A stretch of DNA of 64,000 bases from positions 141,710-205,709 of the forward strand of contig LUCM01001947.1 of NCBI GenBank assembly GCA_008360955.1, written 5' to 3'. The translations under genes were made by a program, and so were the position numbers. Source of the stretch: Fasciolopsis buskii (Eukaryota > Platyhelminthes > Trematoda > Plagiorchiida > Fasciolidae). The notes beneath the pieces are model-generated. The model did no database searches and was not told the origin of the DNA. It was given only the letters and a program-made list of their open reading frames with translations. Of the stretch, positions 36,977 to 49,663 are shown in pieces. How positions within the stretch are numbered: the stretch's first letter is position 1; every line of letters starts with the position of its first letter.

Positions 36977-37739
36977 CATAATAGTCATTATCAACGATAA
37001 GCAACAGGGCAAGCCCCTGACCGCTGCCTTTCCCACCCTTTTACAGGTTCTGATATAAAGTGAAAATACATATTAGACAGGGTTGAGAGAAGAGAATATC
37101 GCGGCCATTACAGGGCTTGGAATCTAACTGTATGAACGTGCATGCTTTCAATCATTCTTATTCGTTAGAACATGATACTACGGTTACGGCTGTTGATCTC
37201 TCGCCGATGCACTTTGAATTGTGTCCAGCCAACGACTGGGATTCAATTATCAAGATATGAGGCAACTATTTTACTTCTACTGGGTTTTTCCACCCTGACG
37301 AGGGAACGGAGAACAGGACAAGGTATGGTAGACTTGTGTATGACATGTGCAACACGTATCCTAACCAACGAAATCTACTAAGTGAATTACGCTCCGATAG
37401 ATTATCCTCCAGTCCCAAGGACATTTCACAAACACTGATGATCGAAAACGTCCAAGCAACAAACATTACCACAAACTGATCACACCAAGGCACAATATAC
37501 ACGGTCTTTCACCTTCAGCAAAACATCAGGTTTAGATCTGGCACATTTCGCTTGGGCCACAAATATTGGCGTGCACACTTTTCTTACAATGCTATCATCC
37601 TTCACCATACGGCTGTCGAGTTAAGTGAGGCGGTTGACAATTATTAGTTCCCTCGTACAAACATCAAGCCCGGAAAAAGTGGCTACCAGTTTTGTAACAG
37701 CGCATTGTTTTATTGACAGCGCAAAAATACAGCTATTGA
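36977..37739. other. No supported gene
   Basis: Non-coding between the palindrome and the CR1-like element. Faint LINE-like fragments on the minus strand at 37266-37502 are too eroded to place. Confidence 0.35.
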
Positions 37740-40420
37740 GATTTTACCTAGTACACGTTAACATACACACACACTATATGTAGTATTCGGCGTAAAGATA
37801 TCATATTTCAGCCAAAATCCTTGATGGAAAATAAGAAAATAGATATGCTCAGCAAATTGCAAAATAGATAAAAAAGAAATTCGTCGAGGAGTGATTTGAG
37901 CACTTAAGATAAATTGCTGAGGAAGTCGACCGAAACGTGGTCACGGTTTGTCAACATGCATGCTAAATACGGAAGAACGGTATTCATGAAGGGCAGGGAA
38001 CGAGAGGCGAGACTCGTCAGAATATGAGAGCAATACTTTGAAAGATCGTTGTGCAGATCATGTGTGGGATCTGAAAGTATTTTGTGAGCAGACTTGTTAC
38101 ACACGGATAGGTGCTGATCACATGTTTTAGTGGTCAATTTACTGACGGGTGCAAAAGACACAAGGCTAATAAAGTTTTTCAAAGGAAGCCTGCAAAAATA
38201 ACGGGAGAACTATAAAGGATTGGAAAACACATTGACAAAGATGTAGATGGTCTTGCTTCACTTGATATAATCGAAGCCTTCTAATTTGACGTGACAACTT
38301 AGGTAGAAATGCGAGATTTCCACTTCAGATTTTTATCAATGATAACTCCTAGATTCATTACACAATCAACCCTGGTTAGTGCTTCTGAGTGGATGGATGG
38401 CAGTTCAGCTGAGTAGGCTGACCAAAAGAGGGAGAACAGAATTCGACACATTTAAATGTGCTGAAGTTTAAACCGGTTTGCAGATTGATAATTTGTCAGA
38501 AAACTTTGAAAGTCATCATTGCTCGAAACGGCTTGAGAGAGGGCAACTTCATCAACATACTTAAACAAATGATGGGTGAGTTAGTTGATGAGTGGCTGAT
38601 GTAAGTAGAGAACAATTACAGTGAAAGAACAGCACCTTGAAGCAAAATTGAGTTGTTAACTAACAGTCTTGAAAAGTTACCGTCCATTAGTGTGCACCGG
38701 GTTCGGCTAGTGAAGTAATCAGATAACCATGCTAATAAAGAACTGGGACAACTAAATGTTTCCAGTTTGTGAAGTAGAAGACACCGTGGGACTGAATCGA
38801 ATGCCAACGAATAGTCCAGGAAGGCGCATTGGGTAAATTTCATCGATGCCTCCAAAGGCTTACATATGTGCTGAATAAGGAATACAACAACGTCCAAAGC
38901 GGATCTGTTAGATGTATAAGCAAACTGAAAAGTGTCGTCCGGAGGATACATAGAGGAACTAGGGGATTCAGCAATGTTTAAGACCGGAAGATTTTAAGGC
39001 AGTGAGACGAATCCGTTTAGCTAAAGCAGTAGAAGTGCTAGATTTTGGGATGGGAATAATCGTGGCGGGTCTCCAACAGTCAGGGATAGAAAACGAGCTT
39101 AATAATGAGTTAATCAGATAAGTAAATGCACCCGTCAGAGCCACAGCGCCATGCTTTAAACGAGTTGACGGCAGACTGCCTGAACCAACCCCTGTAGTAA
39201 TTTTAGGGATGCGGAGAACCTCGAACACCTGTAACTGTCACCGGATTGCCTTGTGCAACTATGATTGGTGTACAAGTAGAGGGATTGATGAAAGCTTAAT
39301 TAATGCTGTCGGCATCTGCAGAATATTTCACGTTTCTTTTCTTCTCATACAACAGTCGAATGTCCTACCATCGAGGCGGCTGTTGTTACCACGCATGCGT
39401 TGGCGGGCGAATATCATATCGATAAGTCTGATTTCAGCTTTTATAAGGGTAGAAACTTATCGTACACGTGAGTTATTGCGGGATTTGTAAGAGTGCATCC
39501 CGCGTCGCCTTGGTGATTTCAATACCTGAGGGAATATAGGTCATTTGAGACGAATAGTGTTTCTAGAGGACAGCAGATATCAAAGACTGCATTGGCCGTC
39601 CCCTTGAAAAGACCGACACTAGCATTAGTTGAGATGGGTGCCCGCAGTTTCAAGGAAAATAAATCAAAATGGTTGGTAATAACTATCCAAAATGGATTTG
39701 TCTCTGGTGGGAGAAACGCAGAGGTCAGTCAAATCAGACAGTCAATGGCAGGGTTGATGCATGACTGGAATCGCCTACAATAATGTGCAGGCTATCCTTC
39801 AGAAGTGGAACAAAAAATGCTGGAACAGAACCGAAAAATTGTGATGTATTACTGAATAAAAGAGGCAATGCATAAATTCGTTATGATCTTACTGATATGG
39901 TGGAAAAAAGTGGGCGACAATGAATTACGAGATAATCAATTCCGTCTGGGTAGTACGTATGATTAACTTCGGACCTGACAGACCAGAAGTTCATGTATGT
40001 CGCCACACCGCCTCTAGTCTTCTAGTTCGAAACTCTGTAATGCCAATGGAGTTTGAAGCTGTCTATCAACACCAATGAATCAGAAATATCCGGGTTCAGT
40101 CGCGATTCTTGTATGCAGATGACACACGTGTGAGCATGGATCGGTAACTGAAGTGTGAGGAACAGATCCGACATCTTCGCAAACAGAGAGTGGATGTTGG
40201 CACTCAACAATGGACATCTTGGCCGGAAGGGTGAATTTACGGGCTGTCTGCCAGCTAGCACGGGTGCCTCTTCTAGATGCGTTAAAGCTTTGAGGCACAA
40301 CCTTGCACGATCCTATGCAGGATGAAAACCAATAAGATTTTTCAATAACGATCATTCCGACCAATTTTAACGGCGAACGGAGACCATAATGGGACCGAAA
40401 AGAAGGCAACGAAATAATGG
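37740..40420 (-). mobile_element. CR1/Jockey-like LINE, decayed (APE endonuclease and reverse transcriptase)
   Basis: In minus-strand order it has an endonuclease start (LLSANIHSLFAKMSDLF, VICIQESRLNPD) at about 40040-40250 and GGVATY just below 40020. The reverse transcriptase opens at 38968-39228 (LPSTRLKHGA, IPDCWRPATIIPIPKSS). The palm region is at 38616-38951 (FAYTSNRSALDVV, FLDYSLAFDSVPR, LQGAVLS). A long, stop-rich 3' part reaches to about 37740. Many stops and frameshifts break the frame, so it is a dead copy. Nearly the full domain order survives, which is unusual in this window. Confidence 0.8.
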
Positions 40421-40857
40421 TGATACAGAATTATAGCGCAACAAGTCAAAGGGCTCGCGTGCTCTTCGTTGGACGGTAGGTCCTTAGCCTGGAAACTCGG
40501 AGAGAATTCTGATGTCAACTGCAGCAGTCGTTAGTAGTTTCAGTACATTGGTAAGGTGTAGAGATTTATTGGGTAAGTAACCCATTGCCGCAAAGTAGCG
40601 AATAACATATCGGTTATGAAAACAATGGAGTTATTGATTCCATTTGGGGTCACGGAAACAACAGTTATAGTTTAAAATGCTGAAATCTACTCTGCATTTC
40701 TAATTTTTGAGGAACAGGTCCAAAATAATTTTGTATGCTGATGAGCTTATTTTTCCCAGAGGTAGGCAAAATGTTAGCATCACGCTTTGTCGGATTTGAA
40801 TCATTCCACGCACTGTCACGCCATTACTTGGAAATATTCGATTTAGACACTTTTGTC

Positions 40858-41016
40858 TTTTATCTTTTACTTCCTTTATTAATGAAACAACAATTTACAC
40901 TAGTTTTCAGGAAGGAGGCCGCGGCCAGCAGAGGGTTGTCAACTGGGGAAGATGATCGGCGGTAAGATTCGAACCTTCACGTCCAAACGCCACGACCTTA
41001 TCCGCTTGGTCAGCGG
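40858..41016 (-). mobile_element. tRNA-derived SINE, family 1, copy 3
   Basis: Minus strand: A-box-like segment near 41000-41016, B-box-like GTTCGAATC at about 40971-40979, body words TCAGT...CAACTGGGGAAGATG (plus strand), and a T/A-rich tail matching 26467-26639 and 63323-63491. Confidence 0.65.
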
Positions 41017-42058
41017 AATATGCGGTAGCAGACATGCTTGTTTTCGGTGCATCACAAATGGGTAATTGCCTCATGCCCCATGAATGAGAATGGCAGGAAG
41101 GTAATCAAAATAAGGGAACTGATTGACATGCCTGTGATGTAAAGATGCTACCGGCTGCACCGTCGATGGATGTCACGTTAGTAATGCAGGGTTATTGATT
41201 ATGCATTTTGCGTTGGTAAATTGCGAAGCCTACTATGTTGCTTCTGCTCATATTGAAGATTTTTACACGAAGTCTGATTGCTGCAGCCCTAGACAGACCT
41301 GGATATTTGACATTTCTTGGTAGTGTTCCTTTAACAGTGTGCAGTGCGGTTAACAGTGGTGTGATTCGTAGCCCATTACATCTGCAGTCCGAACCGGGCT
41401 ACTTTTAGACTCGTCAGTAGGCATGCAAATAAAAAGTTAAAGTGGACCTTGAGCCCTATTCTGAGTTTTGGTGCAACTCCCCACCGCAAAGGAGGCCCTG
41501 AAACTAAGACTGAGGAACAGTATCGCACAAGCGATATGCACAACAAGCAAGAGAACCCTCCGTTAGTTCAAATGGTGTGTCGCAGTAATACAATGCCCTT
41601 AGAAAAATAAATAAAATCAGGTTTGTACTGTGAGTGATATAATGTGAATAACAGCGTTGTTGGTAGATGTATAATCAGGTTATCTGTCGACCAGGGGGGC
41701 CGCTGAGTAAGTGAGTTAGGTTAAAAAATCCAAACAATATGTAATAATCACAAAGACAAGGTTAGATTCCAAATGCAAGGACGCCGCTTATTGTGATATT
41801 AAGCCATACAGTTTAATCTGTCGAAATATTTCATCGGGGATCTTATGGACCCCTGACCGGGAGTCTAACTGGTCCTACTCAGAGCATTTTCTGGTTTACA
41901 TCCTTGTATCGTTTCGCTATATCCTTGACGAATCACCTCCATCTATATTTTCGCAGTTAAAAGTCTGGAAAAATATTGTGCAGAAAGATACGTGCACAAT
42001 ACAAGTCAGTGTCTCGTTTAAAGTTCCAGCTCGGTTATTCGGTGGCTTATGCATAAAC
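41017..42058. other. No supported gene; truncated hairpin repeat at 41634-41674
   Basis: GTGAGTGATATAATGTGAAT followed by AACAGCGTTGTTGGTAGATG matches the first third of hairpin repeat H and then breaks off. The remainder is undistinguished. Confidence 0.45.
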
Positions 42059-43550
42059 TCAGCATTCAAGCGATCCTGCTAAAGCATCTGTCTTCTTCCC
42101 ATTTTTCCTAGTAGTGCGAAGGACTGGTTTAGTTTCTGCGATGTTCGCTGGACCTTTGATCGACCATAGGATGTCCTCGCGTCTCTTTGGTTCACTCAGG
42201 TTGGCAGAAGCTGGTCGATCTTTCTGTATACACAAGGACACTTCATCCGATATCCGAGATAAAACTAACATAACAGCATACACAGTTATTTCAACCATCT
42301 CCGCTAAAAGAACAAGGTTCGGTTTCGAGTCAGTGAAATACTAAACACCGAATGTGTAACACAAACCAAAAGTAGCTCTCGTTGATCAACATTAACGTCT
42401 CTATTCGTTATGGCCATAGCGTTTATATAGGCCTATCGAAATCACGGCTCACTAGCCTATTGCCTTTAGTTGCTCATGATGGTTGTCTTTTATGTTCGTT
42501 TTGAGCTCCGCTCGTCTCTGAATGTGTCACAAAAACTCAGAACATTCCCAGCCCTACAATATACGGCTGATTCCCATCTTCCTCTCTGGTCATACGCCCC
42601 ATACACTTGATATCAAAAACATTTGTCAGACAGTCCTGTTTGCCGGACATAATCCAACTGCACCATTTGACGACTCACCGTGCAAACCCAAGCACTCTTC
42701 GCGTTGGCTCGTAAATTCACATTAAGATAACCGGCGAAGAATGCGCATCACCGCAGTTCAGGGGACAGGGACGCGATACTTACCAAACTAACTCCTCTGC
42801 AACTTCTACAAGATCTGTCGCACTTCCTTTAAATTGGCACAATCACTGATTTACGTCTGCCCTTTGGAATCAGCTTTCCATTCCAAAGGTTTCACGGACT
42901 CCGAATCTAAAACTTCGATACCATCATCTATAGGAGACCGAACAAACCATCAGGTCCAGAAGCTTTATATTCTCAAAAACCTACCTCATAGTTGAACTAC
43001 ACTTCTAGAGGGCGTGTTACCGAACTGCACCGTTTCATTTGGGAGCATAAGTGCTAAGACCAACGTAGAAGTCGCCCGACTGAGCTATTGCTATAGTGAT
43101 TTGTCCAGCTCTCCACAAGGTATTACTGAGATTGGAACAATTATACGTCGATTACTTGGTCAACCTACTTACATCTGCTTACCATGAACCAGGAATTCTA
43201 ATCAAGATGGAAGTAATGGCTAAATGCTGAAGTTTCTACTTCTCCGTCTATTGCGTGACTTTTGTGATTGAGCAAAACAGAAAGCCAGCACATATCCTGG
43301 CGTGAATCAGAATGAGCAGAAACCCCTGTTTGATGCATGCCACAGGTGGCAGCTCGGCCAATTTGAGTACCATGTTCTAGGTTGTGGGTGGGCCAACGTT
43401 GGTTTTTATGACAAAAGCTGGAATTTGTCAGAGGCAATCTATCATGTGAACGTACTTGGGTAAGGCGACCGCCAGTCTGCATGATCAACTGACACCGCGG
43501 TTCGGTATCTGATTAACGTTCCTGTCTTCCCCAAAAACCTGATGCTGAAG
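42059..43550 (-). mobile_element. RTE-like LINE fragment (endonuclease and reverse transcriptase), decayed
   Basis: In minus-strand order it has an endonuclease-like patch at 43200-43500 (HNLEHGTQIGRAAT) and an eroded reverse-transcriptase entry near 42800-43000, whose DNA matches 52740-52800. The thumb region is at 42059-42300 (GRISDE-type: SRISDEVSLCIQKDRP, WSIKG). It is homologous to the fragment at 51854-52860. Multiple stops and gaps. Confidence 0.6.
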
Positions 43551-43758
43551 TAATCAGCAATGATCGAAATGAACGTTTGACTTATACTTTGAGGTGATTC
43601 GTAAGCTTTGGTAGAGCTCGTCTTTAACCTTAGCAGTGCTTTAATGGTATAAGGCAATGCAAATATGACGGTACCTAAGAATGCTTCAGTTAATTAGTTC
43701 AAGCGCACAGAACCGGTCAACCGAATTGCGCAGAAACAACTGTTGATCAGAATTTAGT

Positions 43759-44720
43759 CTAACAGTGCGCATTCCGCTCCGATGCGTGCAGGATGAGGCC
43801 ACACTCATCGTTCTGAATATTACGAAGCAAGGAGGCAAAGGATTTCACCAGAGCTTTCCCACCCAATTTGAAAAGAACTGGGAGAAGGTCGTCGGGACTG
43901 AAGGCTTTTCCCCACTTTAGAAGGCGAATATTTGACAGCACTTCCACATCCCTTGGAGAGTCAAGTGACATCTGTCAAGGATACGCAGCTCCAGACGTCG
44001 ACCTAAGTACGTTAGCTTGCGGCCAGCTATACTAGTCCTTGAAGTGTCCAGCCTTTGTCTACAATGGATGAACCCTGCGTTCCTAACGCGAGATCTGCTG
44101 TCAAATGCATCGCCTCCTTAATTTGATTCCAGCGGTCATCCACATCGCTGGTCGCCGGAGTCCTTACTACCTCGGATAGTTTCTGTTCGTAGCTGGTGCG
44201 AACAGCCGAATCAGACAGACGTACCACGGCCAATCGGGGATGTGGCCTGCGTCGATGGCCGTTCAGTTACAGCAAAAATTGCAGGAAAACTGGGGGATGG
44301 TACCACTTGACGTACGTGGTACGATATACAGTTGTGGACAGAACCGCACCAACGGTAGCTTATTGCAGTATGGTCGATCTGACTCAGGCTACCCGTCGAG
44401 TTAAAGTCTAAGGTCGGAAATTCGTGTTAAACAGGAATAAGCTATTGTCCGCACTAAACTGCAGAAGTGCTTCCACGTTACCGATCCGCTGAGAAGGCGA
44501 GCCGCAGCACCCACCTAAACAGAAATTCCGATGCACTAAGCTTGACAACTTCAGAATTAAAATCACCTCCTACCAGTCAGAGGCACGCAAGCCATCACAC
44601 CATATCACGGTACAGTCTCGTTGTGACAGTTGAATAAGGCCCGGAATTACTGAACAATATGTACACTCCCGATGCGGACAGAATAAGGTTGTAGTTAGCT
44701 AAGAGACCTACGGAATGTGA
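43759..44720 (-). mobile_element. RTE-like LINE fragment (endonuclease, linker, RT start)
   Basis: In minus-strand order it has endonuclease pieces at about 44300-44600 (GGDFNSEV-like, QIDHTAISYRWCGSV) and a linker at 44027-44233 (RLSDSAVRTSYEQKLSEV, DVDDRWNQIKEAM). The reverse transcriptase opens at 43759-43971 (NIRLLKWGKA, PVLFKLGGKALVKSF). Frames shift between pieces. It lies head-to-tail with the next LINE fragment on the same strand. Confidence 0.65.
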
Positions 44721-47019
44721 CGGAATAGATATCGGGTATTGCATATATGCAATACATTATATATGCAATAGTAATTTCTATTCAAGTGGAGTTTGTCCGG
44801 GTATAGCCTTCGCAGTACAACACAAATATGGAAGACTTCTTACAGTAATAACCTTAGCCTAACCATCTTACTCCGGCTTCGATAAACAACAAGCACAGCG
44901 GGGAGCTATACATGCATGATAGTTCGATGAGAAGTCTTTTGTTCGCGTAGAATAATTGATTACTTCCTTTAAAACCTTAGATTCAATTTATTGGAATTAG
45001 GATTCAACTAGTTTGATTTAATTATTTACGTAAGTGGATTTTAGTGCCCCTTTGAAATTTCCTATGAGACCATACTGTTGCTACATGGATACAAAAAAAA
45101 CAGCAAAAAAAGAACAGAACGTCAAGTTAAACAAAAATCGAAGACTCCCGGAAGAAAAGATAATGAAACTAGCTTCAAAAACTATGGAAAAACGGCAGAA
45201 TGACTTCATGAGGGACGGTTTGGTGGTTGAGCTTAGAACATACAATGGATCTTTACCTAAAGCGATAGAATGGGGAACCACTACCATCATCCTTCGTTGT
45301 TTGCGTGTGGGCTTTTGTTCAACGCCGAAGAGAATCGACTTCCAGAAATAAAAAGGAACAATACTGATGGAACAAACCGGAGTAAAAAAATGCAACAGAA
45401 CTAAAATACGACTAGAATAAGAAAGTAATAAAAAGTGTTTCGTACAAAGAAGGTGATGGCCCGCGAGATACGTTGGAAGCAGATTTTTGATTCGCTAGTC
45501 ACATGTAAGTGGTATAAGGTGTGGTGCGATAGGATATGTCAAAGTTTGGTAAACAAAAATGTAACCAGAAGTTGCAAACTGTGAAGGAAATGCAAATCCT
45601 TAAAAACGCTACGGAAGGTGCGAGAAGAAAAGAAAAAAGCGCGGAGGCAATAATGATTGTCTCAACCGGGAAGGTGTCTCAACGGGACATATCACGGAGA
45701 TGGAAAGTGAACCCGGTCTCCGATATGTAGTGCGAAAATAGCTGGATGTTACAAGTGCCGCGGAAGACACCTCACAATCGAAGTGCGCGCGTGAAGCAAG
45801 ATTTTGATAAGCCCGACCAACCTGTCAAGCAGCATCTAACGAAAACATACCAAATCGCACATGCCTTTCTTCTTGTTTTTGCAATGACTCATGCGATTCA
45901 ATTATGAAGCCACCTTAATGGTGAGCTGCCGATTTGAAGGCCTGATATCGTGCGCGTGAATGTTGCCTCTCTGGCACCTGCATAAAATCCAACTGGGGGA
46001 GAAAAGCGAGGTGGGGGAAGAATCAATAGATCAGTTGTCGCGAAACAGGACGGACACATGCAGAGTAAATGACCAGATTGCAACTGTAATACGTGTAAAC
46101 AGTTGGTATATATAGTGCGCGAAAGAAGTCACCGAGATCAATATGGGCATTGGAGCACATAAATCGAAAACAATTTCTCTTCCAATAGAAGCATCACGAA
46201 ACCTTCCCAGTGGCCCTGAACACTAAGATAGAAAAAAGCTCATCGTATTGAGAGCAGCAGCCAGAGATTACTTAGTCCTAACTAGAGAAGAACATTACCT
46301 ATAGGTATTACAACGGCTGGAAATCAAACAGGAGGTAAACGCAGCAGTAGCAATTTGGAAATCGATAAGAAAAGACGTTCAAATGAGAGGAGTGATCAGC
46401 AAGCAAGGCATCAAATCTTTTGTTTCCACCGTATATATTTGTGCGGCACATGTGAAGCGCTGGATTTCAGACAGGCCGCAGCACATTCGCATCAATACCA
46501 CGGCAGGTTAGTGGGTAGTATTGTGTGTAATAAAAGACCACTATTATTGGTTGTGGCACAAGATTTTGTTTGTCAAGCCGGTCCGGTTTGATCGTTACCA
46601 TTCCTTTGTGAAAGTCTGCATCACTTTCAGATACAAGTCATATAGGAAATCTAATTTCTGCGCCAATCTGTGTGAAGAAAGTTTCCAGTGTGGGTAGTCA
46701 GTTTGGGGTAAGATACAAAAAATTGAGATTAACGGTACCACTACCTAATAATGGGATCTACCCTTTACTTTCAGAATAAACGAATCACTGACTACAACCG
46801 TTTGATATTTTCTACCAAAGTTGGGAAAACAGAACCTATCCAAAACTGATTGTGACTTGATCCCTGAGCAGTTCAAATCCCAAATTTGACACTGAATGTT
46901 CGGTCCCCTTGCGAAATGAAAGCAAAGCCATGAGATTGGTTACCAATGCCCGCGCGGTAAGTGACAGTGATCTCCAAGTAGTAAGTTAATCGACTAAACA
47001 GATGCAGTCTGGTCAGATC
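44721..47019. other. No assigned gene; Lys-rich frames at 45034-45351 and 45536-45730
   Basis: The two plus-strand frames are lysine/arginine-rich. The second contains KVSQRDISRRWKVN, which vaguely recalls a helix-turn-helix of a DNA transposase, but the match is too weak to name. Both are also open antisense or short. Confidence 0.3.
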
Positions 47020-47224
47020 GAATCATAAGCCAACCCTGATAGCCCAGCCAAAACGTGACCGCGCTAGCCCATGGACTACCCCCCTCCACTTGACATTGAA
47101 TCTTGACTGGACGACAACAATATGAAAACCACAATCGAGGGAACCATATGGTGATCGGAGCCAATTAATCGAGTCGAGGAAGAATGCGATCGTAGGGTGA
47201 CCGCGTGTGCAGGGCACTTCCAAT

Positions 47225-47640
47225 ACCTGATCGACGCAACCTCGACCTGGACAAAATCTGGACTACCATCCGCGGATTTTACTCTCGCGAACGCGTGTCA
47301 AACGGCGAAGCATTATCGAAGCTAAGACCTCAGTAACTATCGGAATTAAACCAATCTCGCGAGGATTGCTAAATTCAGTGCATGTGTACTTTTTAAATAT
47401 CGGCACAATCGGTAACTCACTCCACGAAAACGCAAAACGTTCCTCGTTCCAAATATCACAAATCACGGAGATGAGAGCTCTTGACAGGGTTTCACCAGCC
47501 AGGTTGAAAAGAACTGAGGAAAGTTCGCCGAGACCGGCTGCTTTTCCTTTATTCAGAAGTCGAATATTCGATTTTAATACCACTTCCGTCGTTAGATTAC
47601 GAGATACCTCCCAAGGATTCGTAGCTACCTCTTAGCATTC
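47225..47640 (-). mobile_element. RTE-like LINE fragment (reverse transcriptase N-terminal part)
   Basis: Minus-strand frame 47263-47583 reads NIRLLNKGKAAGLGELSSVL, then LPIVPIFKK and PREIGLIPIVTEVLASI, and runs into SRFCPGRGCVDQV just below 47263. These are the first motifs of a LINE reverse transcriptase. The frame then changes to unrelated, possibly endonuclease-like sequence (SDHHMV) at 47020-47220. Confidence 0.7.
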
Positions 47641-47805
47641 ACTGCTTGTTCGTGTCCTTACGGTATATGTGGTAATTTCTCATCATGCTGACTTGTATGG
47701 ATCCACCGAATAAAGATATGGGACGTACGTCAACGGCGACTCAACGATGTTAAAAGTTCCGAACATTTTTCTATATTCGGGCATGATGTCAGTATCGAGA
47801 TTTGT

Positions 47806-47810
<5 letters not shown>

Positions 47811-47861
<51 letters not shown>
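47811..47861. repeat. (TA)n microsatellite
   Basis: Uninterrupted TA array between two LINE fragments of opposite orientation. Confidence 0.98.
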
Positions 47862-47864
<3 letters not shown>

Positions 47865-47929
47865 GGAACGACCATCATTCAAGTGATCAACCGTAAAAGA
47901 GGTAGGCTCAAGCCGATGCATTCGCGGCC

Positions 47930-48510
47930 AGGATCGGCTGTCCTCGAATAAGGTGCATCCAGGAGGCCCCTTTGGTGTCGATTCCCGTAGTTTTGAAAAC
48001 GGGGAACGGTTGCTGGCTGTGTTCAGACCACCAGTTGTTTATCGTCGGTGCAAGCTTCAGACGTACCAATCACCAGAACGCCACCGGGCGTCCACCCTCT
48101 TAGGGTCACCGGTGGACCCGAATCGACCACATCGCCATTAGCTACAAATGGCGGGACTGTCCAGGGGACCGTTGGTCGCACCGGAGCACCTCCCTCGACT
48201 TCCATCACGCGTCAGTATGTGCTTCGGCGGGCGCTCAGAAAGCATCGGAAAGCGTCGGTTAGATTGCGACAAGCTATCTGATCCGGCTCGCATGTTAAAC
48301 TTTCGAGGTGCACTGGGTAAAAAGCTAGCACTTTCTACACCTCAGAACATCAACCAACAGTGCTCATTAATCAAGAATGCCATGCATTCTGCTGAATTAA
48401 TCAGTTGTGGCCTGACCTGTTGCGTTGTGACACCTTGGATTTCCACTGAGTCTCTGAACCTTATTGACGCATCCCGGTTGGTAGCGAGTATGATGAAGCA
48501 CAGCTTGTAA
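47930..48510 (+). mobile_element. RTE-like LINE fragment (endonuclease C-terminal half and linker)
   Basis: Plus strand: NGERLLAV, CSDHQLFIVGASFRRTN, then WTRIDHIAISYKWRDC, the end of an APE-type endonuclease. A linker frame follows (48148-48510: FRGALGKKLAL, WISTESLNLIDASRL). Frameshifts separate the pieces. It is oriented opposite to the fragment at 47225-47640. Confidence 0.65.
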
Positions 48511-48599
48511 CAAGACGTGAACCTGATACAAGCTTGCATAGGGATTGTTATGCTTGCCCATTTACTACTTTTTCTTGCTCTTTATGCACGTACCGGACA

Positions 48600-48740
48600 C
48601 GGCTGGAAGAAGTGACGTGAGGGTCACGCTATGACTTTGGTCTCAGTTGGTGCTTCCTGCCCTCCTGGCTAGGGCCCAAGAGATGAGGATTGCTGTTGGT
48701 TGGAGAGAGGGTTTGTGCTCTTTTTATTTTGATGCCCTTC
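48600..48740 (-). repeat. Dispersed repeat X, copy 3
   Basis: Reverse complement of part of 29825-30180 (TTGGTGCTTCCTGCCCTCCT, CCCAAGAGATGAGGATTG). It is followed by a (TA)n array 54 bp further on, as in copy 2. Confidence 0.65.
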
Positions 48741-48791
48741 ATTTAATTTCGGCATGACTTTGATGACAACCGGTCTGGATACAAACATATG

Positions 48792-48794
<3 letters not shown>

Positions 48795-48862
<68 letters not shown>
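48795..48862. repeat. (TA)n microsatellite
   Basis: The longest TA array in the window, about 34 units. Confidence 0.98.
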
Positions 48863-48864
<2 letters not shown>

Positions 48865-48955
48865 CACTAGAATGATATCTGTAACGTCAGGATTGTGCAT
48901 GCAAGCTCTTCGTCGAAGGGAATATAGAAGTACCAGAACTGTGATTCGTGTGTGC

Positions 48956-49027
48956 TTATTTTTCAGTTGAACCGAGCCAAACTTTGAAACGTGAGCAGAA
49001 ATGCCGCCAGAAAATAGGTACGCATAG
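48956..49027 (-). CDS. Possible terminal exon of the HYLS1-like gene
   Basis: On the minus strand a pyrimidine-rich acceptor (ATTATTGTTGCTCGTCAG) precedes 23 codons (LCVPIFWRHFC...) and a TAA at 48956-48958. The phase (0) fits the donor of the HYLS1-like exon across a 636-bp intron. No poly(A) signal is obvious downstream. Short and without a family match, so tentative. Confidence 0.25.
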   Translation of the reverse strand, partial: LCVPIFWRHFCSRFKVWLGSTEK

Positions 49028-49663
49028 CTGACGAGCAACAATAATCGCAAAACTGGTCGGGTAAATTTTGTTCATTCACGCAGAAAGCAATTAGATATTA
49101 TATATATGGTAGTCCCGAGTTTCAACGGAAAACTAGAGGCTGATACTGTTTACCGACTCATTTCACAAAAACACCGAATGACATCTTTAGTACGCAAAAG
49201 GCAGAAAACTGTAAAACCCGACAAACCGATGAAATAAATACTTTGTTTTTGAAAATCGACTGCCCTTGCATTACTGATATGTTCTCCATGGATGAATTGC
49301 ACGCGCGCGCTCATCAACGGATGAAGACTGACCTAGATGACACACAAACTCGTGTGTAGCAAACACGCATTTGCAGAGAAGGCCTGTTGTCTGTTCTCAA
49401 TCTCAGCCACTGATTGCACGCTGGCTTCGATGCAATTTTTTTAGTCACATCTAAATGGCTGTCTCCAGATGCATTTACTCACTTTTCTTATTTTGATTCT
49501 TTGATAAACTTAATCAGTTAAGCGTATCGCGCTTATATGCGGGTCATTTTATTGGCCCAGCTGCGAGCTTTCGTGAATTACCGTTGAATGAAAAAAATGC
49601 TTCATACATCGTGACTGCGAACTCCGAAAACAACAACTACAAACGTCTGCACTCAAAACTTAC

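Noticed and set aside
45034..45730. DNA transposon with helix-turn-helix
   Set aside because: A single weak motif, no DDE catalytic region and no terminal inverted repeats seen.
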